Source: Stictocephala bisonia | Taxonomy: Eukaryota > Arthropoda > Insecta > Hemiptera > Membracidae | DNA: 64,000 nucleotides | Direction of reading: 5' to 3' | NCBI GenBank assembly: GCA_035578905.1 | Contig: JAQJVL010000422.1 | Location: 434,001-498,000, forward strand | Shown here: in pieces, positions 29,501 to 35,879 of the stretch | Position numbering within the stretch: position 1 is the stretch's first letter | How the letters are laid out: the number at the start of each line of letters is the position of its first letter | Made by a program: the position numbers and the translations under genes | Notes under the pieces: model-generated | The model's input: only the letters and a program-made list of their open reading frames with translations | Told to the model about the DNA's origin: nothing | Databases searched by the model: none

Positions 29501-31414
29501 ACCTAGTAGCAGCCACAGTTCAGGTTATTATATATTACACATTAATATACGCTTTGCTTTATTAACCACTTAATGAGAACTTGTTCCACAATATTTTCTT
29601 TTACATTCTCTACAACAACTTTATAATCCCTTCTACGACAATTTTCAGTATCTCATTTACAGATATTTTATTAGTTAATTTGAGATCACATTTCATGGTA
29701 GACTTCTATACATGAATTTATGTACTAAACTCTGAATGAAAGTCCTCCATTATACCGTTAATTCCGATATATCCTATTTAGTTCCAGCAGGATGGTGCCA
29801 TGACACAAACAGCACTAGCAATGTTATGCTCCAGCACTGCAGCGGCCAGTAAGATTGATTACTTGACTTAGATTGCTGTGACTACTTTTGGTGGGGCTAT
29901 CTAAAAATCATTGTTTACAATGATTGCCTTAGGAACCTGGCTCACTGCTGGAAAGAGTGGAATAACACTTTCGAGTCCATTTATTGAAGTGTATCTTCAA
30001 TAATGGATGCTATATGCCTAATTATGTTTTTAAATCTGCGTGAATAAAAAATTTAAATATCTTAAAATATAGTTTAAATATAGTTAATAGTTAAAATCTA
30101 GTTTAGTGAAATAAATCCATACCTGCAATACTTGATTTTGTTTAAATAAGCAAGTTCTACCGTTCCGCCCTGTACTTGAACTATCAAACCAAACATTTGT
30201 TATCTTTAACAGCGGATATAGTGTTGAAAATGAATTCAGCCTTTGTACAGTACACTACGCGGTTATAGAATTCATATTGAATCAATATGTTTAGCTGAAC
30301 AAAACCAACAACGATTATTAAACTACTTTTAACAACATAATTAAAGTACCAATATTGAATTATACAAAGTGATTTAGTGCTTAAATTTGGGCTTTACAAT
30401 TATATAATGACACAATATTACTATTTGTGTAAAATGGGTGATGACTAGAAAGACCTTAGGAAATCTTGGGGGACAAATGATCATGTGGGAACTTTGGCCT
30501 ATGACCTTATCAGGACACTCAGCCTGTTGCCCCAATTGTGGATCTCGACCTTCAACCTCATGGGCAAGGTCACCTTACAACCTTGCCAGGAGACTCTGCT
30601 ACAACTCCATTAGTGGATCTACGCCTGGGACCTTGGTTTCATCTTTTAATCCTGCCTTAAGCCTTTTTATGGATCTCCTTCTGTACCCTTATGAGGAAAC
30701 TCTGCCACAGCCCCATTAGTGGATCTCGGTCATCAACCTCACGGGCAAGCTCGCCATACAGCCTCGCCAGGAGTATAGCTCCATTAGTGGATCTCCGCCT
30801 GGAACCTTATGAGAAAACTCTACCACAGCCCCTTTAGTGGATCTCGGCCATCAACCTCGTGGGCAAGCTCACCATACAGCCTCGCCAGGACACTCTGCAA
30901 TAGCTGCATTAATAGATCGTGTGCCATACCCACCCCAACTGTGTGCCTGTAATGCCCTTAACCAGCTTGTTCAATCAGAGTTACCAACTTTTGTCAGCCA
31001 AGCTTATGTAAACATTTTTATTTTCAATCCCCAAAAACAACCCTTATTTATTAGAAATGTAAAATGGTTTGAATTTTTCTGGGGTTGATATAGTTAGTTC
31101 TACTTATAGTCCAAATTTTAATATCCGTACATATATATACAGTCTTTTTTAATTCTTATTGCATTTATAAACCCCATCCAACATATCAATTAAAGCTTGG
31201 AGTTTGTACGTCTTACATTTTAATATGTATGTTGTAGGTGGCGGTTTTGTTGTATATTGCATACATTCTGACTCACTATTTCTGGATGCGCAGGATCAAC
31301 CCAGACAACAGCACCATACCTTACCTCACGGCAATCGGGGATCTCCTCGGCATAGTTCTACTAGGCCTCACTTTTGAGTTCCTCAACTTAGTTGGACAAC
31401 CTATGTTAAGTTAG
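5345..31414 (+). CDS. SLC41: SLC41/MgtE-like magnesium transporter, 5'-partial, seven exons
   Basis: Spliced CDS join(5345..5524, 8173..8317, 13351..13497, 19744..19891, 25482..25687, 29375..29523, 31238..31414), giving 383 residues and a TAG stop. Every junction has AG before and GT after, and the phases (0,1,0 carried as split Gly, Asp, Thr, Ser) keep one frame. The product is a polytopic membrane Mg2+ transporter of the SLC41 family, whose eukaryotic members contain two MgtE-type domains. The two half-repeats are visible: [11 protein letters not shown] (residues 16-26) with ASRLST, mirrored by [10 protein letters not shown] (228-237) with ASRLST; and [11 protein letters not shown] (from 125), mirrored by [10 protein letters not shown] (from 346). 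The conserved Asp and Pro residues of these motifs are intact. Human SLC41A1 is about 513 residues, so roughly 130 N-terminal residues lie in exons upstream of the window; none was found in 1-5344. Introns are 2648, 5033, 6246, 5590, 3687 and 1714 bp and full of repeats. The choice between SLC41A1-, A2- and A3-like cannot be made here. Confidence 0.95.
5525..7239. other. Intron sequence, no gene seen; small LINE-tail-like tract
   Basis: Around 6370-6440 the minus strand reads CTGAAGATGCCGTATTCACG then GCGAAACATGT, a layout common in 3' tails of arthropod retroelements. At 6591-6618 an imperfect hairpin is made by ATTCACTTATT and AATAAGTGAAT. Neither is enough to name an element. Confidence 0.3.
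7244..7981. mobile_element. piggyBac-type MITE, 738 bp, TTAA-bounded
   Basis: TTAA occurs at 7240-7243 and 7982-7985. The left end is CCCTTTGAGGCCAG and the right end, reverse-complemented, is CACTTTGGGGGTCGAATG, a diverged inverted repeat. Near the right end the motif TCATTCGGTCCTCAACG recurs three times in variant form (7865-7980), a subterminal repeat pattern. No transposase remnant was recognised. Confidence 0.6.
8173..8317 (+). CDS. SLC41: SLC41-like gene, exon 2 in window
   Basis: The exon follows TTCTGTTGGCAG and ends CTCCTTG before GTGAGT. It has 48 codons plus one base ([19 protein letters not shown] onward, to ASLLL and a split Gly). It matches the QATVVGFL segment and the next membrane helix of SLC41 proteins. 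An upstream AG (TTTTCAG near 8139) would add an in-frame stop, which supports the 8173 acceptor. Confidence 0.93.
8575..8890. repeat. Dispersed repeat R400, copy 2
   Basis: It matches 3860-4170 in order: AATAGCCAGGGAAACTA, GGCTGACACTCACTTCTCTC, AGTGTCCACAACGATGGCAA, AAAATCTCCACAACACTTAG. Divergence is considerable, implying an old family. Confidence 0.7.
8891..10190. other. Intron sequence, nothing recognised
   Basis: AT-rich intron between the second and third visible SLC41 exons. No ORF with family resemblance, no tandem repeat and no transposon end was seen. Confidence 0.5.
10191..10310. repeat. Imperfect 120-bp foldback hairpin
   Basis: The left arm runs TTATCATTAAATT...AAATTTGGTAG...ACTGAAGTTAGTG. 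The right arm, reverse-complemented, runs TTATCATTAAATT...AAATTTGAAAC...GCTGAAGTTAAGT. The arms are about 50 bp with indels around a short loop. It could be a MITE remnant or a structured intronic RNA. Confidence 0.6.
10711..12410. repeat. 32-bp minisatellite with higher-order structure
   Basis: About 50 units with the core GATCTAATGTACCAGAGTAC then CTAGTAGATATG. Some units carry a 10-12 bp insertion (GATATGGGTA). A distinctive variant block containing ATTAGGATCTGAGATACATA occurs at 11541 and again at 11964, so a block of about 423 bp has been duplicated. The edge units (10711-10900, 12230-12410) are more diverged. The array lies inside an SLC41 intron. Confidence 0.95.
12909..13279. mobile_element. 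Decayed hAT-type MITE, 371 bp
   Basis: The left end CAGTGTTTCTCAAACTTT is matched by the reverse complement of the right end, CAGTGTTTCTCAAAGTGTGG. The flanks ATCTAAGG and GTCTAGAG agree at 5 of 8 positions, consistent with an old 8-bp target duplication. It ends 71 bp before SLC41 exon 3. Confidence 0.75.
13351..13497 (+). CDS. SLC41: SLC41-like gene, exon 3 in window
   Basis: The exon follows TTGGTTTTCAG and ends GCAG before GTACAT. It encodes [12 protein letters not shown], then [18 protein letters not shown], then [18 protein letters not shown]. The NPDN..TPIA..GD stretch is the family signature closing the first MgtE domain, where the conserved Asp and Pro contribute to the ion path. 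A decayed hAT-type element (12909-13279) ends only 71 bp upstream of the acceptor. Confidence 0.95.
13826..13950 (+). repeat. R540 dispersed repeat, partial copy
   Basis: TGTCATTTAAGATTATCTTC, CATTGTGGGCAGATCCCCTG and TTGCTTCAAAAA match in order the segment 50420-50510 and the segment 54805-54890. Confidence 0.55.
13940..14336. mobile_element. MITE of the GGGCCATCCCTAAATTACGT family, copy 1
   Basis: It is collinear with 18875-19290: AATGCTAAAATCTGG, CAGACTTGTAACAGTAA, TCAAAATTACGTAAGGCTGT, TGTGAATGAATTCAAACAAA. It ends GTAATTTAGGGATGGCCCC, the inverted complement of the left end of copy 2 (GGGCCATCCCTAAATTAC). This shows that the element has terminal inverted repeats. Its own left terminus is truncated against the R540 fragment. 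Confidence 0.7.
14340..15098. other. Intron sequence, nothing recognised
   Basis: AT-rich. Two 60-63 codon ORFs here have no recognisable similarity and no codon bias, and are taken as chance. Confidence 0.45.
15099..15200 (+). mobile_element. tRNA-derived SINE head, degenerate
   Basis: GATGTGGCGGATTAGTGACT resembles a pol III A box, and 46 bp further AAGGTTCAAAATCCC resembles a B box (GGTTCRANTCC). The body after it is not recognisable and no tail or duplication is clear. Confidence 0.4.
15201..15898. other. Intron sequence, nothing recognised
   Basis: AT-rich sequence left of the large minisatellite. No gene or transposon end was seen. Confidence 0.45.
15899..18235 (-). repeat. 36-bp minisatellite, locus B (about 60 units)
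   Basis: The unit on the + strand is CACGTACTATGGTATTGACC then CACCAGCCCACCAATA. Units are exactly 36 bp over more than 2 kb with scattered substitutions, then lengthen and change near the right end (variants with ACTTAAGTAGCACAAACC, 18100-18230). A variant pair with CGCGTAC followed by CACCATTACACG recurs 252 bp apart (16309 and 16561), a seven-unit block duplication. Because 36 is a multiple of three, long ORFs up to about 700 codons appear in several frames; these are artefacts. The G-rich strand is minus, and the unit is homologous to the arrays at 1, 34.97, 46.6 and 47.7 kb. Confidence 0.97.
18756..18850 (+). repeat. Fragment matching the 54.35-kb repeat flank
   Basis: AACGGTGTGGTTAGATTTTT, CATAAGCCTCTTAGTTTTTT and AACAACCCTTAAACT align with 54356-54420 (GTGGTGTGATTATATTTTTC, GTATGCCTCTTAGTTCC, AACAGCCTTCAAACT). 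This places part of the R540 family upstream of its main body. Confidence 0.5.
18875..19290. mobile_element. MITE of the GGGCCATCCCTAAATTACGT family, copy 2
   Basis: It starts AAGGGCCATCCCTAAATTAC and is collinear with 13940-14310 throughout, including a TAATGGGGG tract and TTGTGAATTAATTTAAACAA. The right terminal repeat is not preserved. A superfamily cannot be assigned without the target duplication. Confidence 0.7.
19744..19891 (+). CDS. SLC41: SLC41-like gene, exon 4 in window
   Basis: The exon follows CTTTTGTTTCAG and ends AGCAC before GTAAGC. It encodes [17 protein letters not shown], then [18 protein letters not shown] and [14 protein letters not shown], with a split Thr. The middle W..P/WAP pattern and the following hydrophobic helix match the inter-domain region and first helix of the second MgtE domain in SLC41 proteins. 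Confidence 0.93.
19892..21378. other. Intron sequence, nothing recognised
   Basis: Mostly unremarkable AT-rich DNA between the exon 4 donor and a TA-bounded element. No ORF of interest. Confidence 0.4.
21381..22612. mobile_element. TA-bounded inverted-repeat element containing a LINE insertion
   Basis: The left end TACTGGGTGGAAAAAATATG then GAAACGCTTTC (21381-21411) is answered by the reverse complement of 22581-22612, TACAGGGTGGTAAAAAATAT then GGAAACTCTTTC. TA lies on both outer sides (21379-21380, 22613-22614), as expected of Tc1/mariner-type insertion. Most of the interior (about 21565-22550) is a minus-strand non-LTR retrotransposon fragment, so the original element was probably about 250 bp. 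Confidence 0.75.
21565..22550 (-). pseudogene. Non-LTR retrotransposon 3' part (reverse transcriptase end and C-terminal region)
   Basis: Minus-strand reading gives [10 protein letters not shown], then [38 protein letters not shown] and [13 protein letters not shown], the palm/thumb-to-tail region of a Jockey/CR1-like LINE reverse transcriptase. After a frameshift near 22000 it continues [31 protein letters not shown] and [13 protein letters not shown], the usual LINE C-terminal tail. The 3' end lies near 21565, where the minus strand reads AATAAAGAGATTTTACTTTG. The upstream reverse transcriptase core with YXDD is missing. It lies within SLC41 intron 4 in antisense orientation. Confidence 0.88.
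22826..23496. mobile_element. Foldback MITE with about 165-200-bp inverted arms
   Basis: Left arm (22826-about 23030): GTTTATTCTCTGTCATCCAC, AGAGTCAACTCAGTTTGCTG, CAGTGATCACTTGTGAAA, GTGATCTATCTGTACCTGAT. The reverse complement of 23290-23496 repeats these in the same order with roughly 10-15 percent differences. The unique centre (about 23035-23285) has no ORF with known similarity. Superfamily unknown. Confidence 0.8.
23497..23980. other. Intron sequence, nothing recognised
   Basis: AT-rich, no gene or transposon end seen. Confidence 0.4.
24256..25160. mobile_element. Non-autonomous hAT-type element, 905 bp, with a nested SINE
   Basis: The ends are TAGGGATGGCAA and, inverted, TAGAGATGGCAA (one mismatch in 12). 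The flanks CTGCCAGT (24248-24255) and TTGCCAGT (25161-25168) make an 8-bp target duplication with one mismatch. Both subterminal regions are dense in ATCGATAT-type palindromes (24280-24360, 25065-25150). No transposase coding remains. A tRNA-derived SINE lies inside. Confidence 0.85.
24491..24724 (-). mobile_element. tRNA-derived SINE with poly(A), about 230 bp
   Basis: On the minus strand the head reads GAGCCAGTGGCCGAGTGGTC then TAAGGCGTCAGGACTTTGAG, and GCTGGTTCGAATCCGGC follows. These are a perfect A box (TGGCCGAGTGG), an anticodon-like hairpin, a long variable region of Ser/Leu type, and a B box (GGTTCGAATCC) in a five-pair T stem. The acceptor stem has lost its distal pairs, so it is not a functional tRNA. 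A unique body of about 110 bp and an A-tract (poly T at 24491-24506 on +) complete it. Confidence 0.82.
25482..25687 (+). CDS. SLC41: SLC41-like gene, exon 5 in window
   Basis: The exon follows TTTTATTTTCAG and ends GATA before GTAAGT. It encodes [20 protein letters not shown], then [20 protein letters not shown] and a polar stretch [17 protein letters not shown] that ends [21 protein letters not shown] is the second copy of the family's repeated loop, and the polar stretch is the variable cytosolic loop seen in SLC41 proteins. Confidence 0.95.
25688..26325. other. Intron sequence, nothing recognised
   Basis: AT-rich sequence between the exon 5 donor and the 74-bp array. Confidence 0.4.
26326..27445. 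repeat. 74-bp minisatellite, 15 units
   Basis: ATGTATAGACAACA recurs at 26350, 26424, 26498, 26579 and then every 74 bp to 27393. One unit is 81 bp because of a small duplication (TACCAACTACC, near 26565). Two main sub-types exist, CAGCTGCTGGGCAGTAAAC and CAGGTGCTCGGCAGTAAAC; the first dominates the left and the second the right. Short ORFs across it are artefacts. It lies in SLC41 intron 5. Confidence 0.95.
27745..27931 (+). pseudogene. LINE C-terminal tail remnant
   Basis: The reading [12 protein letters not shown], then after a frameshift [32 protein letters not shown] and [10 protein letters not shown] with a stop matches the ending of CR1/Jockey-type LINE ORF2 proteins (Y.G..+.+.P..IK....F+..+K.YL....YS..E). 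Only about 60 codons remain. Confidence 0.7.
28502..28550 (+). mobile_element. tRNA-derived SINE head, truncated
   Basis: ATGGTGGCTCAGTGGCTAAG then GCTTCGGACTGCGGAGGG has an A-box-like start and the same 18-bp phrase as the SINE at 59006. The rest of the SINE is absent; a piggyBac-type element follows 30 bp downstream. Confidence 0.55.
28582..29316 (+). mobile_element. piggyBac-type element, 735 bp, internally deleted, with transposase C-terminus
   Basis: TTAA target duplications lie at 28578-28581 and 29317-29320. The left end is CACTGTGGTGGTCGCGCG; the right end, inverted, is CACTACAGTGGTTGCGCC. The internal motif TGGTCGCGYGTTCTAYTATT is found 8 bp from the left tip and about 35 bp from the right tip, the asymmetric terminal and subterminal arrangement known for piggyBac. 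A transposase tail (28905-29020) is kept, but the DDD catalytic core is gone, so it cannot be autonomous. It sits in SLC41 intron 5, 59 bp upstream of exon 6. Confidence 0.88.
28905..29020 (+). pseudogene. piggyBac transposase C-terminal Cys-rich domain remnant
   Basis: The frame reads [18 protein letters not shown] then VCDDCYE and stop. The spacing C-x2-C-x4-C-x2-H-x3-C-x-C-x2-C is the zinc-binding tail found at the C-terminus of piggyBac transposases, which contacts the subterminal repeats. The upstream catalytic domain is deleted. Confidence 0.85.
29375..29523 (+). CDS. SLC41: SLC41-like gene, exon 6 in window
   Basis: The exon follows GTTGACAG and ends GTTCAG before GTTATT. It encodes [17 protein letters not shown], then [20 protein letters not shown] and [16 protein letters not shown] is the conserved helix start that corresponds to VIPGH in vertebrate members. 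The donor GTTATT is weak (T at +3, no G at +5), so this junction is the least certain. The frame and family alignment nevertheless continue exactly into exon 7. Confidence 0.92.
29524..30430. other. Intron sequence, nothing recognised
   Basis: AT-rich sequence after the exon 6 donor; no gene or element end seen. Confidence 0.4.
30430..30965. repeat. Degenerate tandem repeat with GTGGATCTC phrases
   Basis: The phrases CCATTAGTGGATCTC, CAACCTCACGGGCAAGCTC and ATACAGCCTCGCCAGGA recur three to four times at irregular spacing of roughly 110-180 bp. They are more GC-rich than the surrounding intron. Related sequence lies at 23990-24255 and 25161-25245. The ORFs across it are by-products of the repeat. 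Confidence 0.65.
31238..31414 (+). CDS. SLC41: SLC41-like gene, last exon and stop
   Basis: The exon follows TATGTTGTAG and encodes [19 protein letters not shown], then [19 protein letters not shown] and [20 protein letters not shown], with TAG at 31412-31414. NPDN..IPYLTA.GDLLG is the signature closing the second MgtE domain. The C-terminus stops about a dozen residues after the final helix, as is usual for the family. Confidence 0.95.
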   Translation: MAVLLYIAYILTHYFWMRRINPDNSTIPYLTAIGDLLGIVLLGLTFEFLNLVGQPMLS

Positions 31415-32018
31415 ATGTAGGAAAATGAAAGCAATTTAATGACTGTGATCCTGCCTTGGAGCATGCTGGCTAAATTGTAATCTTAGAATGTTTTAACATA
31501 TCTTATTAAATCTGTAGATTAATTTAGAATGTTCATAAAGAACTAAAAAAGTAGTCAGTCAGGTTAAAATTTGTTATGTTACATAAAAAAACATTACTAA
31601 ATATACAAACTTTTAGATACTTAATCGATTCCAGTACATATTTTCTAATTTTACTGAAATACATACAAAAGTAAATTTGAAAGAGTACAATGGTCCTACT
31701 TTTATCATGATAACAAGTGCTGTCCAAAATATTTAATACTTTTTAGTCTAGATTAATCATTTCCTTCGTATACACGATGTTTGTTGTTTATTAATCATTT
31801 CCTTCGTATACACGATGTTTGTTGTTTATTCAAGTAGTCAAGTTATGATTACTTATTATAAAAATATTGAAAATTAAATAGTTTTCTAATTAAATAGTTC
31901 TAGGAACTAGTTTCAGTTGTTTTGAACTTTTTGGATTGGAAAAGAGTTCTCATTGAAATATTACAACATAAACAATTAATAATGTTATCAAATCTCTAGT
32001 AGCCTACATTATAATAAA
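31415..32018 (+). other. Probable 3' UTR of the SLC41-like gene
   Basis: AT-rich non-coding sequence directly after the stop. The first AATAAA on the + strand after the stop is at 32013-32018; an ATTAAA lies at about 31504. Either could direct polyadenylation. The end is inferred and no transcript evidence is available. Confidence 0.35.
31753..31830. repeat. Exact tandem duplication, 38-bp unit x 2
   Basis: TTAATCATTTCCTTCGTATA then CACGATGTTTGTTGTTTA is present twice back to back. It lies in the probable 3' UTR. Confidence 0.95.
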
Positions 32019-32425
32019 TTAAATGCAACCAATTTTTCCTAACAATTGATCACTAAAAGCTTTCGTTGTAAATAGAGATAATTAAAACATAATAATAAAA
32101 ATTCGTAAAAAATATTTTTCACAATTCTATAGAGTTAAACATAAAATATTTTCAGCTCAAAGATTTAAATTTCTAGATTGTTTTATAGTCGATCTCAACT
32201 TAATATATAAGAGTTTGTGAGCGAAGGAATTTTTAAATTAACACTGTATTCTTTAACATCAGAAAAATGTTTGAGAATGTAAAAATCTTCCATTTCCTAT
32301 TACAGTCTTTAAAAAGTGTAAGGTATTTTATTTCTATAACAAATTTAGTTTCAGTATATTTTTTAAGTCCAAAAGCTTAAATTATTCTGAAGTATGTTTA
32401 CCTATTAGGTTAACCTATGTTTTAG

Positions 32426-32495
32426 CAAAATTGATCTTCGTTAATCCTACGTCTTCTTTTCAAAATTGATCTTCGTTAATCCTACGTCTTCTTTT
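32426..32495. repeat. Exact tandem duplication, 35-bp unit x 2
   Basis: CAAAATTGATCTTCGTTAAT then CCTACGTCTTCTTTT is present twice back to back, 600 bp after the 38-bp duplication. Confidence 0.95.
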
Positions 32496-32934
32496 CAAAG
32501 CTTCTTCTTGATTTGCTATTGCTTTATTTAATTTATATACAGACTTACAAATTAAATATTAACTTTGAAAAGTTGATTTAGGATCAACCGTAGATCTAAA
32601 GTTTCAAAGCATTTATGACGTTTGCATTGGACATGAATTTAATTTGAATAAACATTGATTTCATGTTCAAATGAGCAATGTCTCAAGGGATCGCAATGGA
32701 GCAATGTTATATGGGGATGCTGAACCCAAATAACAGTTTAAATGATTTTCAAAAAAGTTTTATATATCATGGGCATTTTCCCCCACTGTTCAGAAAAATT
32801 TCATGTTAACTTGAATTCTTGCTTCTTGTAAAATACCCTCTGCAAATGTATTTATCATTATTTTAATTATTACATTACAAGTAAATTTTTATAGATTGAT
32901 AGTATGTTAGTTTTATATACGGCTAGAAGAAGTG

Positions 32935-33428
32935 CAGTGCTTCTCAAACTATGTGCCATATTAAAAGAGTATAAACATATAGAAACTTCATAAAAAAATA
33001 ATTATATATGGCCAGGTTTCAATGGTTTGCAAAACACAAGTTAAACCCGATATATTCTCAATATAGTATTATATGCAAAGGACAATAATTCTTAAACAAT
33101 TTATAAATAACTCTATCACTGGTTGAAATAGTGATTTAAATTTAAAATTACCTTTAAATCTTACATTTCATTCCTAGAGTGAAGTAAATTGTACATTGAA
33201 ATATTTACAATTTTTGAAAAGTGCCATTATAAAGTATTAAGTATTGAAGAGTAGATCTTGGATTGGAAAGTGTATTTTGCTACTGTAATTTTGAATGCCT
33301 ACTATTTATTACATAATAATGATTGTTAGAACATGAATGTTGTGTTGGATTTGTTTTTTCCAACTATTAATAATATTATTTTTGCCTACTCAAATTTGTT
33401 CTACCTAGACCCAGTTTGGGAGTACCTG
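32935..33428. mobile_element. Probable decayed hAT-type MITE, 494 bp
   Basis: The left end CAGTGCTTCTCAAACTATG and the inverted right end CAGGTACTCCCAAACTGGG fit the hAT terminal pattern. No matching 8-bp duplication can be seen at the flanks, so the call is weaker than for 2971-3334. Confidence 0.5.
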
Positions 33429-33886
33429 TCACTCTTAAATTTTAGAAACTTGTAGTTATGCAGATTTGTTGTAGTGGTTTTTAGGATATCATGAGTGAAC
33501 TTCTTGTTTTCTACTTTATCGGGAGGAGTCGTGGTAGTTGTAGATTTATAATCCTACCAGTTATTCAGCTGAGATTTTCTCTTAAGAAAATTATTAGTCT
33601 GTAAAAACATATTTTAAGTCCTTAAAGGCAAAGTTGTATTGACCCTATCATTTTGCACATGTCATCTACACATGCTGAAATGAAGGTTTACTAAGATAAA
33701 GGTACAATTCCTGCTATCGGGGTTTCAGCTAAGGGAACAATGGACAACATGTCGCATAATACTATCGATACTGTACCAAGAAACACACAGGTATGGTATA
33801 TCCTCCTCTCCGTGTGGAGTTTTATCTAGTCTATTCTATTTGAATGCTCGATAATTATACACTTTCTACACATCCTGAAAATACAA

Positions 33887-34228
33887 TTTCTTGTTAAAAA
33901 AGTGGTGAAATATGAGTTTATAATTCTTGAGGAGGTTGATTTTAGCTGCGGAAAACTTGTTTTTTACAGAAAAATTGAAAAACTATTATTTGTTATGTGA
34001 TAGTGAAAAAAACCCCGTTTTTAAAATTTAAGTTTTTCAAAATTTCTTCATTTCAATTTTTTTTAATGCTAAATACGAATATGATTTTTTTCAATAAAAT
34101 TAATTTTTCAGCCTCAAAAATACACACTTTACTTTCCTAACCAAACAAAACCTAACTTATCCTAATCGTCTCTATACTCAACAAAAATTCGTAATTTGCA
34201 TTAAATTCAGGTGCCTGGTCTCCATGAG
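33887..34228 (-). repeat. Dispersed repeat R330, copy 1 (minus)
   Basis: Its reverse complement (GACCAGGCACCTGAATTTAA, TTAGGATAAGTTAGGTT, AATTAATTTTATTGAAAA, CCTCCTCAAGAA) runs collinear with 51895-52222. The class is unknown; it is AT-rich with no ORF. Confidence 0.7.
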
Positions 34229-34960
34229 GGCCTACCAGCCTTCACTCCGATGGAAATACAAGCGAATTTGTTTTTGGTTGCTAGTCATAGCTCCTATTAA
34301 CATTGTGCATATGGCCACCATAAGTGATTTACCATGAATTTAGTTTTTCCACGAAATCAAGAGAAATAATTGTTGTATACCAAAATTGTTTTCAAATTAT
34401 GTTCAGCACGGAAAACTACACCAAATTTTAAAAAAATGATGAAAAATGACAAAAAATAACAGAGATAAATAAAAAAACTAGATTTTTATAAATTCAGAAC
34501 TTTTGATTTTTTTTGTAAAATGTTATTTTTACCACAAAATAAAAAGTATACTCTCCTAAAATATAGACCTTATTCTACCCACTGGCAATAAAAAAGTCAA
34601 GATTGGTGAGGCTAATAGAAAGTGCATAGATACCAAATGTTCAAACTTTTGTACATTTCTAAATTATCACCCTAAAAATGCAAAGAACGCCATAAACAAA
34701 TTTCAGAATTTTATAGGAAAATGAAAAATAATGATCAGACTTTCTAATTGGTTGCTCCTTAGTTAATATTGTCGTGAACTGTGTGTTATACCTAACAGGT
34801 ACCTCTTTTATTTTTTAGAAAAAAACTCTTAATATTAAAATACAGTTGTTTGTTTTAATGTCATGTCTTTATTTGTTGTGTCTGTTAAATTAAATGCATT
34901 TTTCCTTATTGTGTTGATAGGAATCATTGGCAATGGTACTATTATTCTTAAATTTGGTTG
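34229..34960. other. Nothing recognised
   Basis: AT-rich intergenic sequence between repeat R330 and the short 36-bp minisatellite locus C. Confidence 0.4.
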
Positions 34961-34965
34961 AACTT

Positions 34966-35045
34966 GATACCAATACCACTGTGTGTGTATGGATGGGCGG
35001 GTGGGTCAATACCACTGTACATGTATGGGTGGACGAGTATGAGTC
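34966..35045 (+). repeat. 36-bp minisatellite family, locus C (two units)
   Basis: Two units only: ATACCACTGTGTGTGTATGG with ATGGGCGGGTGGGTCA, then ATACCACTGTACATGTATGG with GTGGACGAG. This is the smallest and clearest example of the family core in the window. Confidence 0.85.
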
Positions 35046-35218
35046 AGTATTTTTTTAAGCACACGTTTCAAGAAGTATGAAACTCCTCATATTGTCAAGT
35101 GATCTAAATTAACATACATTTATATAAAAATAAAGTAAAAAAAAGGCCTAGAGAACAGGCTTTGTCACAAATTATTCTTCAGGCCTTTCTTGTTTAACAT
35201 AAATGTAAGTTAATTTAA

Positions 35219-35873
35219 CCCTCCCACTGTTCACTATGTGTTTCTATAATTAGTCAATTTTTGCCACTTGTGTAACGATAAATTAAAAAATTCATATAAA
35301 ATATTGAAAATATAAAACTATAGCATAATATATATAATGTTATTTGTAAAACTATACAGAATGTGTATATGCAAAAGATAAGTGGATTTGTTTATTTTGA
35401 AATGTTGAGGTCAAGAGAAGATAAAAAAATCATTTTTTAAAACATATTTTCAAGTTTACGCTACCTTGAGACATTTTTATATTTGCAATGCAAACATTCT
35501 GAAATAGCAAATTTGTTCTAAATGTTATTTTTTATTTAAATAAAATATAAATTATATAAAAAATATTTACATAAAAAACTACAATGAGAAAATCAAACTA
35601 TGTCCACACCGTTTACAGCTGTTCTTGCACCAGCTCTTCCAATGTTGTTGATTATCATATGATAATCTGTGTTCTACATACAAACAATAACCGTCTTCTC
35701 ACAGATATTGGGATATTTGTGGAGAAATGATATCAAATATGCATAACAAATTATTGTTAGTAACGTCTTTCCGGTAGTTCAACCAAACCGTTGCGTAGTT
35801 GTCATTTTTGCGACAACTAACATCCATAATACGCATAATGCTGTTGATTAACCGACAACTAAAATCGGGAGGG
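35219..35873. mobile_element. Possible piggyBac-type MITE, 655 bp
   Basis: It is bounded by TTAA at 35215-35218 and 35874-35877 with inverted ends CCCTCCCACTG and CCCTCCCGATT. Only 7 bp of terminal repeat are clear. A local hairpin AGTTGTC...GACAACT lies near the right end (about 35797-35818). No transposase coding was seen. Confidence 0.5.
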
Positions 35874-35879
35874 TTAAGT

